From assembly GCA_910589545.1 (NCBI GenBank), contig CAJUSY010000010.1, positions 1 to 19,492 on the forward strand: a stretch of DNA of 19,492 nt. Reading direction: 5' to 3'. The stretch comes from Peptoniphilaceae bacterium (GTDB taxonomy: Bacteria > Bacillota > Clostridia > Tissierellales > Peptoniphilaceae). Below the pieces are notes generated by a model. That model saw only the letters and a list, made by a program, of their open reading frames with translations. It ran no database searches and had not been told where the DNA came from. Shown piece after piece: positions 15,581-19,492 of the stretch; the stretch's first letter is position 1; every line of letters begins with the position of its first letter. The position numbers were made by a program, and so were the translations under genes.

Positions 15581-16149
15581 ATCAAACTTTTCCCATTGAA
15601 GTTATTCATAGCATAATCGACATTTTCTTCAACAATTTTGATACAAGCATCGCTTGACATGTCGATTTCTTTTTTTAAAACTTCAAATTCTTTCTTGCTA
15701 AATTGTGATAAAACAAAATCCTTCAAATCGTAATTGTTGTCGTTTTGACCGACAGACACCTTAACTCTCGGAAAATCTTGGGATTGAATAAGATATATAA
15801 TAGATTTCAAACCATTATGAGTACCTGCAGATCCCTTCTTTTTTATCCTAATAGTTCCAAAGGGAATATCAATGTCATCGCAAATTACGATGAGATTTTC
15901 TGGTGACAAATTATAATAATTAAAACAATCTAATATTGCTTTTCCTGAATCATTCATATAAGTGGATGGTTTCATCAAAATCACTTTTTCATTTCCAATA
16001 AAACCTTCGCCAATCAAAGATTTGAATTTTAATTTGTTCACTTTAATATTCAATTTTTTTGCCAAATCATCTATAACCATAAATCCGGCATTGTGTCTTG
16101 TATATTCGTACTTACTTCCTGGATTGCCCAGACCTGCGATTAAATACAT
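15577..16149 (-). CDS. pth: peptidyl-tRNA hydrolase
   Basis: 190-aa enzyme that cleaves the ester bond of peptidyl-tRNAs dropped by ribosomes, recycling the tRNA. The fingerprint is complete: GLGNPG at 6-11 with N9, TRHNAG with catalytic H19, KPSTYMNDSG at 60-69 with N66, CDDIDIPFG from about 90 with D92, and GTHNGLKSI with N112. The ATG at 16149 has a modest AAAGAGA upstream. It begins 15 bases after glmU and overlaps mfd by 4 bases. The glmU-pth-mfd order is common in Firmicutes; the prs gene often found between glmU and pth is absent here. Confidence 0.97.
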   Translation of the reverse strand: MYLIAGLGNPGSKYEYTRHNAGFMVIDDLAKKLNIKVNKLKFKSLIGEGFIGNEKVILMKPSTYMNDSGKAILDCFNYYNLSPENLIVICDDIDIPFGTIRIKKKGSAGTHNGLKSIIYLIQSQDFPRVKVSVGQNDNNYDLKDFVLSQFSKKEFEVLKKEIDMSSDACIKIVEENVDYAMNNFNGKSLI

Positions 16150-16164
16150 ATAATCATTCTCTTT

Positions 16165-17529
16165 CTATCTTTTTTTCTTATAAACCCAATCTTTTTTATT
16201 TTCTTGGCGGCTTCTTCCAATTGAAAGTGCACCTTCTTCAACATCCTCAGTAATTGTTGTACCACAAGCAATGAAGCTGTCTTTTTTCAAAGTCACAGGA
16301 GCAATCACATTTGAATTAGAACCGACAAACACATTGTCTTCAACTAAAGATCTGTGTTTCTTCTTGCCATCGTAATTCACGAAAATCACTCCGCAACCGA
16401 TGTTGATATTTTCCTTCAAATCACTATCTCCAACATAAGCTAGGTGACCTGCCTTAGTTTTATTACCAACAGTTGAGTTTTTGATTTCTACGAAGTTTCC
16501 AATATGAACATCTTCTTTCAAAACGCTGTTTGGTCTCAAATGTGCAAAAGGTCCGATATCAGTGTTTTTTCCAACAACAGAATTTTCGATGTATGATGAT
16601 TTAATAACCACGTTGTCATCGATTTTAGAATCCACGATTTCGCAATCGCCCTTAATCAAACAATCACTGCCTATTACTGTGTTTCCGTAAATCCTGCAAG
16701 GTCCAATAATCACAGTGTCCCTTCCGATTTTTACAGATGGTTCTATGATTACAGAATCCGAATTAGAAATAACAACGCCTTCTTCCATGTATTTTTCATT
16801 AACTCTTTGTTTTAAAATTTCTTCACAGAAATACAATTGGGCTTTTGTATTAATTCCGTAAGTTTCATTCACATCAGAATGTTTGAATGTTTTGATTGTT
16901 TTACCGTCTTTTCTGATGATTTCAAAAATATCAGTCAAATACATCTCACCTTTTGAATTATCTGTACCGATTTTTTCAATAGACATCTTCAACACATCGC
17001 CGTTTACAATCATCATTCCGCTGTTGAATTCCTTAATCAAAAGTTGTGCTTCATTGCAATCTTTTTGCTCGACGATTTTAAGCAAATTGCCATTTTCATC
17101 CTTGACAATTCTTCCATACCCAAATGGATCGTCGATTTCACTTGTAAGAACTGTCGCAACTGAACTTTGCTCTTCATGATAATCAAAAAACTTTTTCAAC
17201 GTATCTTGCTTTATCAATGGTGTGTCTCCCGTTAAAATAATAACTTTGTCGTCGTCATTTATTTCATCCAAACACAATTTAACGGCATACCCTGTTCCAT
17301 ATGGATATTGTTCTCCTATATTTTGTTTTACTAGATGAATACTTTCATCCAAGTTTTCTCTTAAAATATCGTAATTATTTCCGCCGACAACTATCTTTTG
17401 ATCCACAAAATCACAAGCATCCATGACATAATCAATCATAGTCTTGTTCAAAAGTTTGTGCAAAACTTTTGAATTGTGAGATTTCATTCTAGTTCCCTCA
17501 CCGGCAGAAAGTATAATAGCTTTCTTCAT
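16165..17529 (-). CDS. glmU: bifunctional GlmU (UDP-GlcNAc pyrophosphorylase / GlcN-1-P acetyltransferase)
   Basis: 454-aa cytoplasmic enzyme making UDP-N-acetylglucosamine for peptidoglycan and teichoic acids. The N-terminal uridyltransferase has SAGEGTRMKS at 8-17 and TGDTPL with metal-binding D102. The C-terminal left-handed beta-helix shows hexapeptide repeats from about 250, with the acetyltransferase active site KAGHLAYVGD at 359-368 (catalytic H362), followed by the INIGCGVIFVNYDG region. Length and motif order match the family. The ATG at 17529 follows TAGGAGA. It is the first gene of the glmU-pth-mfd-prsA operon and has a promoter just upstream, divergent from apbE. Confidence 0.97.
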   Translation of the reverse strand: MKKAIILSAGEGTRMKSHNSKVLHKLLNKTMIDYVMDACDFVDQKIVVGGNNYDILRENLDESIHLVKQNIGEQYPYGTGYAVKLCLDEINDDDKVIILTGDTPLIKQDTLKKFFDYHEEQSSVATVLTSEIDDPFGYGRIVKDENGNLLKIVEQKDCNEAQLLIKEFNSGMMIVNGDVLKMSIEKIGTDNSKGEMYLTDIFEIIRKDGKTIKTFKHSDVNETYGINTKAQLYFCEEILKQRVNEKYMEEGVVISNSDSVIIEPSVKIGRDTVIIGPCRIYGNTVIGSDCLIKGDCEIVDSKIDDNVVIKSSYIENSVVGKNTDIGPFAHLRPNSVLKEDVHIGNFVEIKNSTVGNKTKAGHLAYVGDSDLKENINIGCGVIFVNYDGKKKHRSLVEDNVFVGSNSNVIAPVTLKKDSFIACGTTITEDVEEGALSIGRSRQENKKDWVYKKKR

Positions 17530-17558
17530 TATTCATCTCCTAAAAAATTATCACTACC

Positions 17559-17586
17559 ATTATACTATAAAACAGGAATTTTTAAA
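17559..17586 (-). promoter_or_regulatory. glmU operon promoter
   Basis: Minus strand: perfect -10 TATAAT (complement of 17559-17564), 16-base spacer and -35 TTTAAA (17581-17586, 4 of 6 consensus). The start is predicted near 17552, about 23 bases before glmU. Confidence 0.7.
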
Positions 17587-17636
17587 GCTTATAATGTTAA
17601 AATAAGTCAAAGATTTCAAATTATCTCTAAAAAATT

Positions 17637-17645
17637 TGGTATAAT
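17637..17645 (+). promoter_or_regulatory. apbE promoter (extended -10)
   Basis: TGG-TATAAT: TGG at 17637-17639 and perfect -10 at 17640-17645. No good -35 is visible at 16-18 bases, so it may rely on the extended -10. The start is predicted near 17652, only about 9 bases before the ATG at 17661. Confidence 0.65.
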
Positions 17646-17660
17646 GTATGTGGTGATTAT

Positions 17661-18782
17661 ATGAAAAAATTTATATTAATATTTTTAACATTTACAATGT
17701 TAGTGGGCTGTTCTCAAAATAAGACTGAAAACAAACCAGTTCCAAAAGATCCAGCGCCACAAGTTAAAAAAAGCGATGAATCTTCGTCAAAAAATTATGA
17801 GAAACACGAAGCCACACTTTACGACAGATTTGACACAGTAATAAGATATAGTTTTTATACGAAAACTGAAAAAGAATTCAATCAATATTCAAAATTTATT
17901 AACGATGAATTTGATAGACTTCACAAACAATACAGCACTTACGAAAACTTTGATGGAATCGACAACGCCAAGACAATCAACGATAACGCAGGAGTAAAAC
18001 CTGTAAAAGTTGACAAAGATTTGTTCGATTTAATCAAATGGTCAGTTGAAGATTATTCCAAATACAACAAAAAAACAAATATTGCGTTTGGATCAGTAAC
18101 TGATTTGTGGAAAGAATTCAGAGACAATGCTATTGAAAAGAAAAAAATCGAAATACCATCAGCAGATGTTTTGAAAGAAAAAAATCTTCACACAAGTATC
18201 GACAACATCGTTTTGGATGAACAAAACAGCACAGTTTTCTTGAAAGATAAAGATTCAAAACTAGATTTGGGAGCCACTGCAAAAGGATATGCCACAGAAA
18301 AAATAGCCCAAGAAGTAGAAAAACGTGGATTAAAATCAGGAATTATTTCAGCAGGTGGAAACGTCAGAACAATTGGAAAACCAATTATAAAAGGAAAAGA
18401 CAGCTGGGTAGTCGCAATCCAAAACCCTAATTTAAACGAAGAGCCAGAAAAACAATACGTCGCAATCTTGAAAATACCAGAAACAACATCTATGGTTACA
18501 AGTGGTGATTATCAAAGATTTTACGTTTACAAAAACAAAAAATACCATCACATAATTGATCCAGATACACTAAATCCAGCAGATCATTTTAAATCAGTTA
18601 CAATAGTTACGAAAGATTCAGGACTTGCAGATTTTCTATCTACAACAGTTTTCGTTATGGATTACAAAGAAGGTAGAAAATTAGTGGACTCCATCGATGG
18701 AGTTGAAGCATTTTGGGTATTTGAAAACAACGACATCAAATATACTGACGGATTAAAAGACATTATGGAGCTTGAACAATAG
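17661..18782 (+). CDS. apbE: FAD:protein FMN transferase lipoprotein (ApbE family)
   Basis: 373-aa lipoprotein that, in its family, covalently attaches FMN to threonine residues of extracytoplasmic or membrane flavoproteins such as RnfG/NqrC or flavin reductase subunits. The signal peptide ends in LVGC with the lipidated Cys at 17, followed by a Lys/Pro/Ser-rich linker. Core motifs are NIAFGSVTDLW at about 140-150, LDLGATAKGYA at 201-211, SAGGN at 230-234, TSGDYQR at 280-286, HIIDP at 297-301 and LADFLSTTVFVM at 322-333, including the metal-ligand Asp and Thr. The ribosome binding site is a partial GGTGA 4 bases before the ATG. No Rnf or other flavoprotein gene is nearby. All core motifs are intact, so an active enzyme is expected. 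Confidence 0.93.
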   Translation: MKKFILIFLTFTMLVGCSQNKTENKPVPKDPAPQVKKSDESSSKNYEKHEATLYDRFDTVIRYSFYTKTEKEFNQYSKFINDEFDRLHKQYSTYENFDGIDNAKTINDNAGVKPVKVDKDLFDLIKWSVEDYSKYNKKTNIAFGSVTDLWKEFRDNAIEKKKIEIPSADVLKEKNLHTSIDNIVLDEQNSTVFLKDKDSKLDLGATAKGYATEKIAQEVEKRGLKSGIISAGGNVRTIGKPIIKGKDSWVVAIQNPNLNEEPEKQYVAILKIPETTSMVTSGDYQRFYVYKNKKYHHIIDPDTLNPADHFKSVTIVTKDSGLADFLSTTVFVMDYKEGRKLVDSIDGVEAFWVFENNDIKYTDGLKDIMELEQ

Positions 18783-18817
18783 AATTATTAAAATAGTATG
18801 ATATTTTATTGAATATA

Positions 18818-18826
18818 TGATAGAAT
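18818..18826 (+). promoter_or_regulatory. candidate promoter of the 169-aa gene (extended -10)
   Basis: TGA-TAGAAT at 18818-18826, the same extended -10 as the str promoter. There is no recognisable -35 at the usual spacing. The start would be near 18833, about 30 bases before the ATG. Confidence 0.5.
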
Positions 18827-18862
18827 ATTATTGTTATTAATACAAACATAAGGAGGAATTTT

Positions 18863-19372
18863 ATGCACCCAATGATAAAAAGATTTGTGGATTCAGAGTT
18901 TTTAGATGAACAACAAGCAGAATTCATCGAAAAAGCAATTGAAAACCACGAAAACATTATTATCTCAGGACATAGATCAACAGGAATCAGACAATTATTA
19001 GCTATTATGATGGGAATTGCTAAGAAACAATTCAAATCTATACAAGTTAAAGGATTAGAAAGCATGGACGAAGATGCTGAATACTATTTAATTCCTGGTA
19101 TTGACACAGAAGAATTCGAAGATATCGTTCAAAAAGCATTCGATAAACCAAATTCTTCACTAATCACAATTAAAGAACCAGAACACCCATATTCAATTAT
19201 GAAAATAATGAAAAAAGGTGGCAAAAATTCAGGAGATTACTCAAAAGTTGTAAACTTCTTAGAAGCTCGTAAAATAGATGGCGTTCCATTCATGATTAGT
19301 ACAACAAAAATGACTTACAACGAAAAACACGGAATCGACAAAGATAAAGTAGAAAGATTCAAAGCTTTCTAA
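18863..19372 (+). CDS. hypothetical protein resembling a degenerate secretion-type (PilT/CpaF-like) ATPase fragment
   Basis: 169-aa protein of no named function that I recognise. It has an excellent ribosome binding site, AAGGAGG about 7 bases before ATG 18863. Residues 31-43 read NIIISGHRSTGIR, the position and hydrophobic lead-in of a Walker A loop, but the invariant Lys and Ser/Thr are replaced by Ile and Arg, so nucleotide binding as in a true P-loop is unlikely. Residues about 85-120 (FEDIVQKAFDKPNSSLITIKEPEHPYSI, shown here only in part as FEDIVQKAF and SSLITIKEPEHP) recall the Walker B/arginine region of CpaF/PilT enzymes. The rest is hydrophilic. The ATPase link is my inference; a diverged accessory protein is equally possible. 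It follows apbE by 80 bases with its own promoter. Confidence 0.6.
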   Translation: MHPMIKRFVDSEFLDEQQAEFIEKAIENHENIIISGHRSTGIRQLLAIMMGIAKKQFKSIQVKGLESMDEDAEYYLIPGIDTEEFEDIVQKAFDKPNSSLITIKEPEHPYSIMKIMKKGGKNSGDYSKVVNFLEARKIDGVPFMISTTKMTYNEKHGIDKDKVERFKAF

Positions 19373-19392
19373 AAATTCAATAATTAAATTAA

Positions 19393-19437
19393 GGGGCTGT
19401 TGCAGAATAGATGATTCTACTCTGCAACAGCATTTTT
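19393..19437 (+). terminator. strong hairpin plus T-run, possibly an insertion-sequence left end
   Basis: GCTGTTGCAGA (19396-19406) pairs with TCTGCAACAGC (19421-19431), an 11-bp perfect stem, followed by ATTTTT. As a terminator for the 169-aa gene it is convincing. The first bases, GGGGCTGTTGCAGA, also look like a terminal inverted repeat of an IS element of the IS1182-like type, some of which carry a hairpin at their end that blocks incoming transcription. Confidence 0.75.
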
Positions 19438-19452
19438 GAGACTGTGAAATAG

Positions 19453-19480
19453 TTTGTGTATAGAATCCTCCTGATATAAT
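19453..19480 (+). promoter_or_regulatory. promoter of the gene beyond the right edge
   Basis: Perfect extended -10 TGA-TATAAT (19472-19480) with a weak -35 TTTGTG (19453-19458) at 16 bases. The window ends in TTAGGAG (19486-19492), an incipient Shine-Dalgarno sequence, so a start codon is expected just past the edge. CTCCT (19467-19471) and AGGAG (19488-19492) form an inverted repeat around the -10. Confidence 0.6.
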
Positions 19481-19492
19481 AGTAATTAGGAG

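Larger units (their letters stand above)
19393..19492 (+). mobile_element. possible 5' end of an insertion sequence (incomplete)
   Basis: The last 100 bases hold an IS-like terminal repeat (19393-19406), a terminator-like hairpin, then a promoter and ribosome binding site running off the window, with no coding sequence between. This is the usual layout of an IS end before its transposase. No transposase residue is inside the window, so this is a suggestion only. A simple terminator followed by the promoter of a normal gene is the alternative. Confidence 0.35.

Noticed and set aside
18790..18807. AAAATA/TATTTT hairpin after apbE as a terminator
   Set aside because: Six A-T pairs only and no clear T-run; too weak to call in such AT-rich DNA.
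18763..19065. 100-residue minus-strand reading frame at the right end
   Set aside because: It lies antisense to the 169-aa gene, which has the better ribosome binding site and protein-like composition.
1..19492. CRISPR arrays, prophage, toxin-antitoxin or integrative element genes
   Set aside because: No regularly spaced repeats, integrase, capsid or toxin-like reading frames were seen; apart from the right edge the window is core chromosome.

Overview
The window is 19.5 kb of AT-rich (roughly one third G+C by eye), gene-dense chromosome from a low-GC Gram-positive bacterium. Strong AGGAGG ribosome binding sites, short intergenic gaps, lipobox lipoproteins, a PPi-type phosphofructokinase and extended -10 promoters all fit a clostridial-grade Firmicute. 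Protein sequence character suggests an anaerobic coccus of the Finegoldia/Peptoniphilaceae type, but that genus-level assignment is inference.

Layout. From 1 to 17529 nearly everything is read on the minus strand. (a) 1-3273 is the str operon, read rpsL-rpsG-fusA-tuf, with tuf cut by the left edge; its sigma-A promoter lies at 3245-3273. (b) 3305-6967 is a three-gene transporter operon: a small exported or anchored protein, a large tandem-duplicated permease and an ABC ATPase. (c) 6995-7962 holds tRNA-Lys(UUU), its terminator, and a membrane-anchored metallophosphoesterase right behind that terminator. (d) 8021-10622 is an operon of a tubby/LURP-one-like protein, a YitT-family membrane protein and a PPi-type phosphofructokinase whose reading frame has no ATG, GTG or TTG start in the expected place. 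(e) 10691-11058 is the nucleoid protein HU with its own promoter and terminator. (f) 11097-17586 is a housekeeping operon glmU-pth-mfd-prsA (cell-wall precursor synthesis, peptidyl-tRNA recycling, transcription-coupled repair, extracellular protein folding).

At about 17.6 kb there is a divergent promoter region, and the right end is read on the plus strand: an ApbE-type flavin transferase lipoprotein, then a 169-aa protein resembling a secretion-ATPase fragment with a lost P-loop. The last 100 bases hold a strong hairpin and a promoter plus Shine-Dalgarno sequence reaching the window edge, possibly the 5' end of an insertion sequence.

Most of the window is ordinary core genome. The points most worth checking are the AUC/AUU start of the phosphofructokinase, the str promoter embedded in the terminator of the operon upstream, the three-gene transporter operon with its unrecognised small partner, the degenerate P-loop protein, and the possible mobile-element end at the right edge. 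No CRISPR array, integrase, complete transposase or rRNA gene is visible.
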